Assembly: GCA_035294245.1 (NCBI GenBank)
Contig: DATGLG010000043.1
Location: 214,607 to 278,606 of the forward strand
Reading direction: 5' to 3'
From: DATGLG01 sp035294245
GTDB lineage: Bacteria; Pseudomonadota; Alphaproteobacteria; JACZXZ01
DNA: 64,000 nucleotides
Positions 34,794-44,237 of this stretch are shown here, in pieces (positions within the stretch are counted from its first letter, which is position 1; the number at the start of each line of letters is the position of its first letter). Both the position numbers and the translations under genes were made by a program. The notes below the pieces were generated by a model that did no database searches, was not told where the DNA came from, and was given only the letters and a program-made list of their open reading frames with translations.

Positions 34794-35939
34794 ATGCCGT
34801 GGAGCAATCAAGGCGGCGGAGGCCCCTGGGGCGGCGGGGGCGGGCCTGGTCCTTGGGGACGCGGACCTTCGGGACCGCAGCAGCCCAATCTCGAAGATTT
34901 CCTGCGGCGCGTTCAGGAGCAGCTGCGCCGCTGGCTTCCCGGCGGCGGGGGGAACGCGCGGGCGATCATTCTTCTTATCGTCGCCGCTTTCGTGATCTGG
35001 CTGCTGACGGGGTTCTACCGGGTTCAGCCGGAGGAGCAGGGCGTCGCGCTTGTTTTCGGCAAGTGGGTGGCCACCACGGGACCCGGCCTCAACTACAATC
35101 TGCCGGCACCGATCGGTGAGGTGTTCACACCGAAGGTGACCCGCGTGAACCGGGTCGAGATCGGATTCCGCAGCGGCTCCGAGGTGGGGCGACCCGGGGT
35201 CGTGCGCGATGTCCCACAGGAAAGCCTGATGCTGACGGGCGACGAGAACATCATCGACATCCAATTCGTCGTGCAGTGGATCATCAATGACGCGGGTAAA
35301 TATCTCTTCAACATCCGCAATCCCGACGGCACGGTGAAGGATGTGGCCGAAGCCTCCATGCGCGAGGTCATCGGGCAAAGCAATTTCGAATTCGCGCGCA
35401 CGCAGGGCCGCGCCGCCATCGAGCGCGAGACCCAAAAGCTGATCCAGCAGACCCTCGATAGCTATGGGGCGGGCATTCTCGTGACCGGCGTGCAGCTCCA
35501 ACGCGCCGATCCGCCCCAGGGTGCGATCAATGCCTTCCGCGACGTCCAGGCCGCGCAAGCGGACAAGGAGCGCGCCATGAACGAGGCGCAGGGCTATCTC
35601 AATGAGGTCACCCAGAAGGCACAAGGGCAGGCGGAGCAGATCATCAAGGCAGCCCAGGCCTACAAAGCCGAGCAAGAGAACAGGGCGGCCGGTGATGCCC
35701 AGCGCTTTCTCCTGATCTACAATCAGTACCAGCAGGACAAGGACATCACGAAGCGCCGCATTTACCTGGACGTGATGGAGAAGATCCTGGGCGGCATGGA
35801 CAAGATCCTGGTGCAGAAGGGGACGGGCGGCGGTCTCGGCGTCCTCCCCTATCTGCCGCTGCAGAATCTTCTGCAGCACCAGTCGCCGAAGTCGACATCG
35901 CCGGCCCCGGCCCCGGAGCAGAAGGGGGCGCAGCAATGA
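34794..35939 (+). CDS. hflK: FtsH protease modulator HflK
   Basis: SPFH-family inner-membrane protein that forms a cage with HflC around FtsH and modulates its proteolysis. The start MPWSNQGGGGPWGGG gives 381 aa. A Gly/Pro/Trp-rich cytoplasmic N-terminus is followed by one membrane segment (AIILLIVAAFVIWLLTGFYRV), then the SPFH core VQPEEQGVALVFGKWVATTGPGLNYNLPAPI and a long coiled coil rich in Ala, Gln and Glu (DVQAAQADKERAMNEAQGYLNEV). Stop and hflC start overlap as ATGA. Confidence 0.95.
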   Translation: MPWSNQGGGGPWGGGGGPGPWGRGPSGPQQPNLEDFLRRVQEQLRRWLPGGGGNARAIILLIVAAFVIWLLTGFYRVQPEEQGVALVFGKWVATTGPGLNYNLPAPIGEVFTPKVTRVNRVEIGFRSGSEVGRPGVVRDVPQESLMLTGDENIIDIQFVVQWIINDAGKYLFNIRNPDGTVKDVAEASMREVIGQSNFEFARTQGRAAIERETQKLIQQTLDSYGAGILVTGVQLQRADPPQGAINAFRDVQAAQADKERAMNEAQGYLNEVTQKAQGQAEQIIKAAQAYKAEQENRAAGDAQRFLLIYNQYQQDKDITKRRIYLDVMEKILGGMDKILVQKGTGGGLGVLPYLPLQNLLQHQSPKSTSPAPAPEQKGAQQ

Positions 35940-36835
35940 ATCGAAGCACGATGTTGGGCGTCGGCATCGCCATCCTCATCCTGATCATCATTGCGTCGTC
36001 GGCGATCTTCACCGTTCAGCAGGCGGAGCAGGCTCTCGTCCTTCAGTTCGGCGACCCGCGCGAGGTCGTCGATCAGCCGGGCCTTCATTTCAAGATTCCC
36101 TTGATCCAGACGGTCACTTATTTCGACCGCCGCGTGCTGGATTTCGATGCGGAGGCACAGGAGGTGCCGACCCTCGACCAGAAGCAGCTCATCGTCGACG
36201 CCTTCGTGCGCTACCGCATTCTCGATCCGCTCCGCTTCTTCCAGACGGTCAGTAACGAACGGGGAGCCCAGGCACGCTTGGGCTCGATCGTCAATTCCGC
36301 ACTCAGGGGGGTCCTGGGCGACGTGCCGCTGCTGACGGTGCTCACTCCGGAACGGGCGGCGCTCATGCGCCGCATCACCGGCCTCGTCGAGAACGATGCC
36401 AAGGGCTTCGGCATCAAGGTGCTCGATGTCCGCATCAAGCGGGTGGACTTGCCCGAGCAGAACATGGAGGCGGTCATCCGCCGCATGCAGACCCAGCGCG
36501 GCCAGGAGGCGCGCAAGATTCGCGCCGAGGGCGACAAGGAGTCCCGGCGCATTCATGCGGATGCCGACATGCAGGAGCGCGTCATCCTGGCGGAAGCCAA
36601 GAAGCAGGCCGAGATTCTCCAGGGCGAGGGCGACGCCGAGGCGCAGAAGATCTACAATGCCGCCTACAGCAAGGACCCCCAGTTCTTCGATTTCTGGCGC
36701 TCCATGCAGGCGCTGAGCCGCGGCCTCCCGAAGGACACGACGAGCTATGTCGGCCCGCCGGAGGGCGATTTCTTCCGCTATTTCGACTCGATGGACGGCA
36801 CGTCCGACGGGAAGAAGCCGGCGGCGAAGCCCTAG
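35936..36835 (+). CDS. hflC: FtsH protease modulator HflC
   Basis: Partner of HflK in the FtsH-regulating SPFH complex. 299 aa. N-terminal membrane segment TMLGVGIAILILIIIASSAIFTV, then the SPFH domain (QALVLQFGDPREVVDQPGLHFKIPLIQTVTYFDRRVLDFD) and the coiled coil RRMQTQRGQEARKIRAEGDKESRRIHADADMQERVILAEAKKQAEILQGEGDAEAQKIYNAAY, followed by the conserved FFDFWRSMQAL. Co-translated with hflK. Confidence 0.95.
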   Translation: MNRSTMLGVGIAILILIIIASSAIFTVQQAEQALVLQFGDPREVVDQPGLHFKIPLIQTVTYFDRRVLDFDAEAQEVPTLDQKQLIVDAFVRYRILDPLRFFQTVSNERGAQARLGSIVNSALRGVLGDVPLLTVLTPERAALMRRITGLVENDAKGFGIKVLDVRIKRVDLPEQNMEAVIRRMQTQRGQEARKIRAEGDKESRRIHADADMQERVILAEAKKQAEILQGEGDAEAQKIYNAAYSKDPQFFDFWRSMQALSRGLPKDTTSYVGPPEGDFFRYFDSMDGTSDGKKPAAKP

Positions 36836-36864
36836 GCCGGACGTATTTGAGTCGGGGCGCCGTC

Positions 36865-37050
36865 GTGACGGATCTCCTCACAGCCTTTGGCCTCGTCCTG
36901 GTGATCGAGGGCATCCTCTACGCGCTTTTTCCGGAGGTCATGCGACGGGCGGTCATGGTCATGCTCGGCCAGCAGCCGATGCTGCTGCGACTGCTTGGTG
37001 TCGGTGCCGCGGCACTCGGCGTGGCGGTGGTTTGGCTGGTCAGGCGTTAG
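36865..37050 (+). CDS. DUF2065 family small membrane protein
   Basis: 61 aa from a GTG (an upstream in-frame TTG at 36847 is possible). Two membrane segments, LLTAFGLVLVIEGILYALF and LLRLLGVGAAALGVAVVWLV, flank PEVMRRAVMVMLGQQPM. This matches the YjeT/DUF2065 family, which commonly sits just downstream of hflKC. The function is unknown; position suggests a link with the HflKC-FtsH complex. Confidence 0.85.
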   Translation: MTDLLTAFGLVLVIEGILYALFPEVMRRAVMVMLGQQPMLLRLLGVGAAALGVAVVWLVRR

Positions 37051-37177
37051 GCAGCTTCGATCGGGCAAGCCTTGAGCGGAGATTGCCTTTCGCTTGCACG
37101 GTTTTTCCCGCGAATTGACCGAGATCATGCTAGATTGGGGCTCCCGCGACGCGGGCTTCGAAACATGGAGACATTAC

Positions 37178-38704
37178 GTGAGCGCTGTTGAAGAACGGAC
37201 CGGCCCCGCGCATCGCCGGCTCGATTATCACCGCGATGCGCCGTCCTATCGGCGGGGCGGGTTTCGTGTGCTGGCATTCGCCGCGGCGACGCTGCTCTGG
37301 ACGACGGCCGCCGTCGCGAAGGCCGGGCCGGACAGCCTGGCCGACCTCGTCGAGAACCTCGTTCCTGCGGTGGTGAATATTTCCACCACGCAGACAATCA
37401 AAGGCCAACGCCCCGGCGTCGAGATTCCGCAATTCCCGCCGGGCTCGCCGTTCGAGCAGTTCTTCAAGGATTTCTTCGACCGCCAGCAGAAGGAGCAGCA
37501 GACCCGCAAGGTGACGTCGCTGGGTTCAGGATTCATCATCGATCCGGCAGGCTATATCGTGACGAACAATCACGTCATCGCCGATGCGGATGAGATCACC
37601 GTCATTCTCCAGGACGCGCAGAACACCAGCCTCAAAGCCAAGCTTGTCGGGCGCGATACCAAGACGGATCTGGCACTTCTCAAGGTCGATGCCGGGCACC
37701 CCCTGCCCGCCGTCAAATGGGGGAACTCGGACAAGATCCGCGTTGGCGATTGGGTCGTGGCCATCGGCAATCCTTTCGGCCTTGGCGGCACGGTGACGGC
37801 GGGCATCATTTCGGCGCGTGCGCGCGAGCTCAATTCCGGCCCCTATGACGACTTCCTCCAGACCGACGCCGCCATCAACAAGGGCAATTCCGGGGGGCCG
37901 ATGTTCAATATGGCCGGCGAGGTGATCGGCGTGAATTCCGCCATCTACTCGCCGACGGGGGGGAGCGTGGGCATCGGCTTCGCCATACCCTCCTCGCTGG
38001 CGGAGCCGGTGATCGAGCAGCTGCGCAAATATGGCCACACCCGGCGCGGCTGGCTTGGCGTGCGCATCCAGACGGTCACCGAGGACATCGCCGAGAGCAT
38101 GGGGCTCAACAAGCCGTCGGGGGCTCTCGTCGCCAGCGTCACCGGCGGGGGGCCCGCCGAGGCTGCGGGAATCCAGCCTGGCGACATCATTCTCAAATTC
38201 GACGGCAAGGACGTGATGGATATGCGGCACCTGCCGCGCATCGTTGCGGAGACGGAGATCGGGAAATCGGTCGATGTCCAGGTCTGGCGCAAGGGCAAGC
38301 GCGTCGACCTCAAGGCAAAGGTGGGCGAGCTGCAGGAAACCGAGGAGGCGTCGGCGCCCGCGCCCGAGAAGCAAAAGGGAACAGCGCCGGGGGCGGAGAA
38401 GAAGATCGAGGCCCTCGGGGTCTCGCTTGCGCCAATCAGCCAGGAGCTGCGCGACCGCTACGAGATCGGCCCCGAGGTCAAGGGCGTCGTGGTGACGGCG
38501 GTCGACGACAGCGGTGGCGCTTCCGAGAAGGGCATCCGGCCCGGCGACGTCTTCGTCACCGTCAGCCAGGACGAGGTGACCACGCCCGCCGACGTCGCCG
38601 CGCGCGTCCAGAAGGCCGCCAAGGCGGGACAGAAGTCGGTGCTCGTGCTCGTTGAGCGTGCCGGTGATTTGCGGTTTGTCGTCCTGCGCATCGGCAAGGG
38701 CTGA
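37178..38704 (+). CDS. Periplasmic serine protease/chaperone of the DegP (HtrA/Do) family
   Basis: Degrades or refolds misfolded envelope proteins. The GTG at 37178 has GGAG 7 nt upstream (508 aa); TTG and ATG codons upstream are less likely. A positively charged N-terminus and signal peptide (RVLAFAAATLLWTTAAVAKA) lead to the S1C protease domain with catalytic His in VTNNHVIADAD, Asp in TKTDLALLKVD and Ser in INKGNSGGPMFN. Two PDZ domains follow, starting near RRGWLGVRIQTV and IEALGVSLAPI. It follows hflKC and DUF2065, an envelope quality-control block. Confidence 0.93.
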   Translation: MSAVEERTGPAHRRLDYHRDAPSYRRGGFRVLAFAAATLLWTTAAVAKAGPDSLADLVENLVPAVVNISTTQTIKGQRPGVEIPQFPPGSPFEQFFKDFFDRQQKEQQTRKVTSLGSGFIIDPAGYIVTNNHVIADADEITVILQDAQNTSLKAKLVGRDTKTDLALLKVDAGHPLPAVKWGNSDKIRVGDWVVAIGNPFGLGGTVTAGIISARARELNSGPYDDFLQTDAAINKGNSGGPMFNMAGEVIGVNSAIYSPTGGSVGIGFAIPSSLAEPVIEQLRKYGHTRRGWLGVRIQTVTEDIAESMGLNKPSGALVASVTGGGPAEAAGIQPGDIILKFDGKDVMDMRHLPRIVAETEIGKSVDVQVWRKGKRVDLKAKVGELQETEEASAPAPEKQKGTAPGAEKKIEALGVSLAPISQELRDRYEIGPEVKGVVVTAVDDSGGASEKGIRPGDVFVTVSQDEVTTPADVAARVQKAAKAGQKSVLVLVERAGDLRFVVLRIGKG

Positions 38705-38715
38705 CAGCGGCGGGT

Positions 38716-38737
38716 CGCCGCGATTCGTCTCGCGGCG
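38716..38737. terminator. Hairpin between convergent degP-type gene and serB
   Basis: CGCCGCG (38716-38722) and CGCGGCG (38731-38737) form a 7-bp stem with an 8-nt loop in the 39-nt convergent gap. No T tract follows on either strand, so it is at best a weak or Rho-assisted bidirectional end. Confidence 0.35.
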
Positions 38738-38743
38738 GCTCCA

Positions 38744-39640
38744 TCATCGCGCAAAATCGGCGGCGCTGTATCCTTGGAAGTAGAGGAGCGCGGTAAGATC
38801 GCCGTGGTCGATACGCGCCCGCGCCTCGGCCGCAAGAGCGGGTTTGCCTCGAAAAGCCACACCCAGCCCGGCAGCGTGGATCATCGCCAGATCATTGGCG
38901 CCATCGCCGACGGCGAGGGTCGCCGAAAGAGCGACACCGCGCTCCTTGGCGAGACGGCCGAGCGCGTTCAGCTTGCCGTCGCGATTGATGATCGGCGGCA
39001 CGACGCGGCCGGTCAGGCGGCCATCGATAATTTCCAGGGAATTGGCCTCGTCGTAATCGAAGCCGATGGCGCTCCGTACCCGCTCCGTGAAGAATCGGAA
39101 GCCGCCCGAGACGAGGGCCGTGAAGGCACCATGCGCACGCATGGTGCGCACGAGAGCTTCGGCACCGGGGACGAAGACGACGCGCTTGTAGGCCTCCTCC
39201 AGCATGGCGGCGGGTAGGCCCGCCAGCATGGCGACGCGCGCCTCGAGCGCTTGCACGAAATCGATGTCGCCCCGCATGGAGCGCTCGGTGATGGTGGCGA
39301 CCCGGTCCTTGAGGCCGGCGAAGTCGGCGAGCTCGTCGAGGGTCTCGACGCCGACGATGGTGGAGTCCATATCGGCGAGCAGCAGCTCTTTGCGCCGGCC
39401 GGCGCTGGCCTGGGCGAGGAGATCGAAGGGCTTGCCCCCAAGCGCGCGCCGCGCCGCCGCCTCGGCGGCTGCCGCCGGCAGGCCGGCGAAGGGCAGGTCG
39501 GCGGCAAGCCCCGGGGCCAGCCAGCGAGGGGGGGCGACGTTGGCATCCCCCTCCTCGAGCGCCGCGCGGACTCCGGCGAGGATGCTATCGTCAAGGGGCA
39601 TGCCGCCCGGGGCGGCGACGAGGGTGAGGATTTGCTGCAT
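38744..39640 (-). CDS. serB: Phosphoserine phosphatase SerB
   Basis: HAD-family enzyme for the last step of serine synthesis. 298 aa. An N-terminal regulatory region of about 80 residues precedes the HAD domain: the nucleophile motif LLLADMDSTIVGVETLDELADFAG (DxDST), the substrate-binding VSGGFRFFTERV, and the metal motif AVGDGANDLAMIHAAGLGVAFRGKP. It is divergent from miaA and convergent with the DegP-type gene. Confidence 0.94.
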   Translation of the reverse strand: MQQILTLVAAPGGMPLDDSILAGVRAALEEGDANVAPPRWLAPGLAADLPFAGLPAAAAEAAARRALGGKPFDLLAQASAGRRKELLLADMDSTIVGVETLDELADFAGLKDRVATITERSMRGDIDFVQALEARVAMLAGLPAAMLEEAYKRVVFVPGAEALVRTMRAHGAFTALVSGGFRFFTERVRSAIGFDYDEANSLEIIDGRLTGRVVPPIINRDGKLNALGRLAKERGVALSATLAVGDGANDLAMIHAAGLGVAFRGKPALAAEARARIDHGDLTALLYFQGYSAADFAR

Positions 39641-39729
39641 TGCGAAATGAGATTTTTGCGGATGCGAATATACGAGCCGGGCGCGCGCTCCGGCAAGGCG
39701 GATGACGCGCCGGCGACGAGCATGACCGC

Positions 39730-40686
39730 ATGACGCCCCAACCGGTGCTCATCGTCGCCGGGCCGACGGCGAGCGGGAAGTCCGGCCTGGCGGTGGAGCT
39801 TGCCGAGCATTTCGGCGGGGTTGTCATCAACGCCGACGCCATGCAGGTCTATCGGGAGCTCGCGATCCTGACGGCGCGCCCGGGGCCCGAGGCCCTTGCG
39901 CGCGCCGAGCATCGGCTCTACGGCACCCTGCCGGCGACCACCGCCTGCTCCGCCGGCCTGTGGCTCCGGCTGGCCTTGGCCGAAATTTCGCAGGCGCATG
40001 AGGCGGGAAAGCTGCCCATCCTCGCCGGCGGAACCGGGCTCTATCTTTCGGCGCTCACGGACGGGCTCGCGGCCTTGCCCGAGGTGCCGCCGCGAATCCG
40101 CGCCGAGGCGCGCGAGCTCCATGCCCGGCTCGGCTCCGCCGGCTTCCATGCGGCACTTGCGGCGCGCGATCCTCTGACGGCGGCGCGCCTCGGAACCGGC
40201 GACCGGCAGCGGCTCCTGCGCGCCTGGGAGGTTTTTGCGGCGACCGGGCGGCCGCTCGCCCTTTGGCAGGCCGAGGCGACGCAGGGCCCGCCGCCCGAGC
40301 TGCGCTTCGCAGTCATTCTCTTAGCGCCACCCCGCGCGGCACTCTATGCGGCCTGCGAGCGCCGGTTTGACCACATGATCGCGGCCGGCGCCCTCGACGA
40401 GGTCCAGGCGCTGATGGGGCTCGCGCTCGATCCCGCGCTGCCTGTCATGAAGACGATCGGGGTTCCCGAGCTCGGACGCTATCTGGCGGGCGAGCTCTCT
40501 CTCGCGGCGGCCGTCGCGGCGGCGAAGCAGGCGACACGACGACTGGCGAAGCGCCAGATGACCTGGTTCCGCCATCGCCCGCCGGCCGGCCAACGCTTCA
40601 TCGCGCAAGATTCGGAAAGTTTCAAGGCGGCAATCTTTAATTTTATTCGTCACTTTCTATTGACCGCGCCCGCCTCCAGCGTCTAG
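39730..40686 (+). CDS. miaA: tRNA dimethylallyltransferase MiaA
   Basis: Adds an isopentenyl group to A37 of tRNAs reading UNN codons. 318 aa. Motifs: P-loop VAGPTASGKSGLAVELAE at residue 9, NADAMQVYRELAILTARP near 34, ILAGGTGLYLSALTDG near 97, and the C-terminal PVMKTIGVPELGRYLAGELSLAAAVAAAKQATRRLAKRQMTWFRH that contacts tRNA. It lies 85 nt upstream of ilvB on the same strand. Confidence 0.95.
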   Translation: MTPQPVLIVAGPTASGKSGLAVELAEHFGGVVINADAMQVYRELAILTARPGPEALARAEHRLYGTLPATTACSAGLWLRLALAEISQAHEAGKLPILAGGTGLYLSALTDGLAALPEVPPRIRAEARELHARLGSAGFHAALAARDPLTAARLGTGDRQRLLRAWEVFAATGRPLALWQAEATQGPPPELRFAVILLAPPRAALYAACERRFDHMIAAGALDEVQALMGLALDPALPVMKTIGVPELGRYLAGELSLAAAVAAAKQATRRLAKRQMTWFRHRPPAGQRFIAQDSESFKAAIFNFIRHFLLTAPASSV

Positions 40687-40771
40687 TTTCCGTTGTCCCC
40701 TGGCATGACTCAGATGACGGCCGTGCATATGCGAGGCGGCGAGGGGGGCGGTTTTGCGGAGGGTTTCGGCG

Positions 40772-42532
40772 ATGTCGGCGCAGGATATGACGGGAGCGGA
40801 AGTGGTCCTCAAGGCCTTGGCGGACCAGGATGTCGAGGTCATCTTCGGCTATCCCGGCGGCGCCGTCCTGCCGCTTTACGATGCCTTCTACAAGCAGAAT
40901 GCGCTCCGCCATGTTCTGGTCCGGCAGGAGGGCGGCGCCGTCCACGCGGCCGAGGGCTATGCCCGCTCGACCGGCAAGGTGGGGGTCGTCCTGGTGACCT
41001 CCGGCCCGGGCGCAACCAACGCCGTGACCGGCCTGACCGACGCCTTGATGGACAGCATCCCGGTGGTATGCCTGACCGGCCAGGTGCCGACGCACCTGAT
41101 CGGGAACGACGCCTTCCAGGAGGCCGATACCGTCGGCATCACGCGGCCCTGCACCAAGCACAACTATCTCGTGAAGCGCCCGGAAGACCTGGCGCGGATC
41201 ATGCACGAGGCGTTTTACGTGGCGCGTACGGGCCGCCCGGGCCCCGTCGTCGTCGACCTGCCCAAGGACATCCTTCAGGGCAAGGCCCCCTATCTCCCGC
41301 CCGAGCGCGTGCAGCATCGCAGCTACCGGCCCCGGCTCAAGGCCGAGCGCGAGCTCTTGGAGCGCGCCCTCGACCTCATGATGTCGGCCAAGCGGCCGAT
41401 CCTCTACACCGGCGGCGGCGTCATCAACTCGGGCCCCGCCGCGTCCAAGCTCTTGACCCAGCTCGTCCACCTCACCGGCTTCCCCTGCACGAGCACGCTG
41501 ATGGGTCTCGGCGCCCTGTCCGGGACCGATCCGCAATTCCTCGGCATGCTCGGCATGCACGGCACTTACGAGGCCAATCTCGCGATGCACGGCTGCGACG
41601 TGATGGTTGCGATCGGCGCGCGCTTCGACGACCGCGTGACCGGCAAGCTCGCGGATTTCGCGCCGGGATCGAAGAAGATCCAGATCGATATCGATCCCTC
41701 CTCCATCAACAAGAACGTGCGCGTCGATGTGGGGATCGTCGGGGATGTGGCCCATGTGCTCGAGGAGCTCATCAAGCTGTGGAAGGCGAGGCAGCGCAAG
41801 CCCGACCAGAAGGCCCTCGACGCCTGGTGGAAGCAGATCGAGGCCTGGCGAAAGCGCGACTGCCTCCGCTACAAGCAGGGCAAGGACGTCATCAAGCCCC
41901 AATACGCCATCCAGCGTCTCTACGAGCTGACCAAGGACCGCGCCCCCTACATCACCACCGAAGTGGGCCAGCATCAGATGTGGGCGGCGCAGTTCTTCAA
42001 GTTCCAGAAGCCCAATCACTGGATGACCTCGGGCGGGCTCGGCACCATGGGCTATGGCCTGCCCGCGGCGATGGGGGTGCAGGTGGCGCATCCCGACGCC
42101 CTCGTCATCGACGTCGCGGGCGAGGCCTCGGTGCTGATGAATATCCAGGAGATGTCGACGATCCAGCAGTACCGGCTGCCGGTCAAGGTCTTCATCCTCA
42201 ACAACCAGTGGATGGGCATGGTGCGCCAATGGCAGGAGCTGCTCCATGGCGGGCGCTACGCCGAGAGCTACATGGACTCGCTGCCGGACTTCGTGAAGCT
42301 CGCGGAGGCCTTCGGCGCCGTCGGCCTGCGCGCCGAGAAGCCGGGCGAGGTGGACGATCTCATCAAGACGATGATCGACACGCCGCACCCGGTCATCGCC
42401 GATGTCCGGGTCGACCAGCGGGAGAACTGCTTCCCCATGATCCCGGCCGGCCGCGCCCATAACGAGATGATCCTCGGCCCCGAGGACAAGACCGACAAGC
42501 CGGCGACCGAGGAAGGCATGATCCTCGTCTGA
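40772..42532 (+). CDS. ilvB: Acetolactate synthase large subunit
   Basis: TPP-dependent first step of Val/Leu/Ile synthesis. The start MSAQDMTGAEVVLKALADQ has GGAGG upstream (586 aa); an upstream TTG is possible. Three domains: TPP pyrimidine (GYPGGAVLPLYDAF, VRQEGGAVHAAEGYARSTGKVG), FAD-like centre (RPILYTGGGVINSGPAA, LGALSGTDPQFLGMLGMHGT), and TPP pyrophosphate (GGLGTMGYGLPAAMG, VAGEASVLMNIQEM, NNQWMGMVRQWQEL). The usual GD of the TPP-Mg motif reads GE here. It is followed by its small subunit. Confidence 0.95.
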   Translation: MSAQDMTGAEVVLKALADQDVEVIFGYPGGAVLPLYDAFYKQNALRHVLVRQEGGAVHAAEGYARSTGKVGVVLVTSGPGATNAVTGLTDALMDSIPVVCLTGQVPTHLIGNDAFQEADTVGITRPCTKHNYLVKRPEDLARIMHEAFYVARTGRPGPVVVDLPKDILQGKAPYLPPERVQHRSYRPRLKAERELLERALDLMMSAKRPILYTGGGVINSGPAASKLLTQLVHLTGFPCTSTLMGLGALSGTDPQFLGMLGMHGTYEANLAMHGCDVMVAIGARFDDRVTGKLADFAPGSKKIQIDIDPSSINKNVRVDVGIVGDVAHVLEELIKLWKARQRKPDQKALDAWWKQIEAWRKRDCLRYKQGKDVIKPQYAIQRLYELTKDRAPYITTEVGQHQMWAAQFFKFQKPNHWMTSGGLGTMGYGLPAAMGVQVAHPDALVIDVAGEASVLMNIQEMSTIQQYRLPVKVFILNNQWMGMVRQWQELLHGGRYAESYMDSLPDFVKLAEAFGAVGLRAEKPGEVDDLIKTMIDTPHPVIADVRVDQRENCFPMIPAGRAHNEMILGPEDKTDKPATEEGMILV

Positions 42533-42633
42533 GGCGGAGGCTCGCGCCTCGAGGGGCGGCGAGAGGGGAAGGGGAAGGCGCGCCGCCATGCCATCGCGGC
42601 GGGAACAAGAGCGAAGGGACGAGGATCAAAGCC

Positions 42634-43140
42634 GTGTCCGAGGCCGTCGAGCGACATACCATTGCCCTTTTGGTCGATAACGAGCCCGGCGTCCTCGCGC
42701 GCGTCATCGGACTCTTCTCCGGCCGCGGCTACAACATCGAGAGCCTGACCGTGGCGCAGGTCGAGACCGCGGACAATCTCTCCCGCATCACCATCGTCAC
42801 CTCGGGCACGCCCATGGTGATCGAGCAGATCAAGGCCCAGCTCGGCCGTCTCGTGCCCGTGCACAAGGTCAACGACCTCACAGCGGAGGGCGCCCATATC
42901 GAGCGCGACCTCGCCCTGATCAAGGTTGTGAACAACGGCGAGAAAAGAGTCGAATCGCTGCGGATTGCTGATATCTTCCGCGCGCGCGTCGTCGACAGCA
43001 CGACCCGGTCCTTCGTCTTCGAGATGACGGGATCCACCGACAAGATCGACGCCTTCATCGGCCTCATGCGCGAGCTGGGGCAGATCGAGGTGGTGCGGAG
43101 CGGCATCGTCGCGATCGGCCGGGGCGCAGGAACGATCTGA
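42634..43140 (+). CDS. ilvN: Acetolactate synthase small (regulatory) subunit
   Basis: Binds valine and activates and inhibits the large subunit. GTG start, 168 aa, the longer IlvH-type form. N-terminal ACT domain: TIALLVDNEPGVLARVIGLFSGRGYNIESLTVAQVE. A second ALS_ss_C domain runs from about residue 80 (ERDLALIKVVNNGEKRVESLRIADIFRARVVDSTTRSFVFEMTG). It sits 101 nt after ilvB and upstream of ilvC. The symbol ilvH would be equally valid. Confidence 0.94.
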   Translation: MSEAVERHTIALLVDNEPGVLARVIGLFSGRGYNIESLTVAQVETADNLSRITIVTSGTPMVIEQIKAQLGRLVPVHKVNDLTAEGAHIERDLALIKVVNNGEKRVESLRIADIFRARVVDSTTRSFVFEMTGSTDKIDAFIGLMRELGQIEVVRSGIVAIGRGAGTI

Positions 43141-43205
43141 GCGGCGCTCGCCACCGGGCGGGGCTGTGCGCCTTCATTTGCGACAACTCTCGGAAGGACT
43201 TTGCT

Positions 43206-44225
43206 ATGCGCGTTTATTACGACCGTGATGCCGATGTCGGCCTCATCAAGGGCAAGAAGGTGACGATCGTCGGCTATGGCAGCCAGGGCCATGCCCACGC
43301 CATGAATCTCCGGGACAGCGGCGTGAAGGAGGTGGCGGTGGCCCTGCGCGAGGGCTCGCCCAGCGCCGCCAAGGCCAAGGCCGCGGACTTCAAGGTGATG
43401 ACCCCCGCGGATGCGGCGAAATGGGCGGACGTGGTGATGGTCCTCACCCCCGACGAGCTGCAATCCGCGATCTACCGCAACGAGCTCGCGCCCAACATGA
43501 AGAAGGGCGCGGCGCTGGCCTTCGCCCACGGGTTCAATATTCATTTCAGCCTGATCGAGCCGCGGCCGGATCTCGACGTCTTCATGATCGCGCCCAAGGG
43601 GCCGGGTCACACGGTGCGCTCGGAATATGTGCGCGGCGGCGGCGTGCCCTGCCTCGTGGCGATCGCCCAGAACGCGAGCGGCAACGCCCTCGAGCTCGCC
43701 CTCTCCTATGCCTCGGCGATCGGCGGCGGCCGCGCCGGGGTGATCGAGACGTCGTTCCGCGAGGAGACGGAGACCGACCTCTTCGGCGAGCAGGTGGTGC
43801 TGTGCGGCGGCCTCGTCGAGCTCATCAAGGCGGGCTACGAGACCCTCGTCGCCGCCGGCTATGCGCCGGAGATGGCCTATTTCGAGTGCCTCCACGAGGT
43901 GAAGCTCATCGTCGACCTCATCTATGAGGGCGGCATCGCCACCATGAACTACTCGATCTCGAACACCGCCGAGTACGGCGAGTACCGGAGCGGGCCGCGC
44001 ATCATCAACGACGCGGTGAAGACGGAGATGAAGCGCGTGCTCGAGGATATCCAGTCCGGGCGCTTCGCGCGCGACTGGGTGGGCGAGTGCCAGGCCGGCC
44101 AGCCGAGCTTCAAGGCCATGCGCCGGCAATTGGGCAACCACCCCATCGAGGAGATCGGCGCCAAGCTGCGCGGCATGATGCCCTGGATCGCCGCCAACAA
44201 GCTCGTCGACAAGGCGAAGAACTGA
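43206..44225 (+). CDS. ilvC: Ketol-acid reductoisomerase (class I)
   Basis: NADPH/Mg-dependent second step of branched-chain synthesis. 339 aa, the short class I form. Rossmann motif VTIVGYGSQGHAHAMNLRDSG near residue 20, then MVLTPDELQ, HGFNIHF, PKGPGHTVRSEY, and the knotted C-terminal domain with metal ligands in FREETETDLFGEQVVLCGG and YFECLHEVKLIVDLIYEGG. Third gene of the ilvB-ilvN-ilvC run. Confidence 0.96.
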   Translation: MRVYYDRDADVGLIKGKKVTIVGYGSQGHAHAMNLRDSGVKEVAVALREGSPSAAKAKAADFKVMTPADAAKWADVVMVLTPDELQSAIYRNELAPNMKKGAALAFAHGFNIHFSLIEPRPDLDVFMIAPKGPGHTVRSEYVRGGGVPCLVAIAQNASGNALELALSYASAIGGGRAGVIETSFREETETDLFGEQVVLCGGLVELIKAGYETLVAAGYAPEMAYFECLHEVKLIVDLIYEGGIATMNYSISNTAEYGEYRSGPRIINDAVKTEMKRVLEDIQSGRFARDWVGECQAGQPSFKAMRRQLGNHPIEEIGAKLRGMMPWIAANKLVDKAKN

Positions 44226-44237
44226 GCCGCGGATGGG

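Noticed and set aside
38705..38743. A strong bidirectional terminator between the DegP-type gene and serB
   Set aside because: Only a 7-bp hairpin without T tracts; recorded as a weak terminator, not a confident one.
40687..40771. A leader-peptide attenuator in front of ilvB
   Set aside because: The gap is only 85 nt and shows no run of Leu, Val or Ile codons and no pair of competing hairpins.
40693..42462. A 589-codon frame overlapping nearly all of ilvB in another phase
   Set aside because: ilvB is certain. The alternative is Arg/Pro/Gly-rich, as expected for a shifted reading of GC-rich coding DNA.
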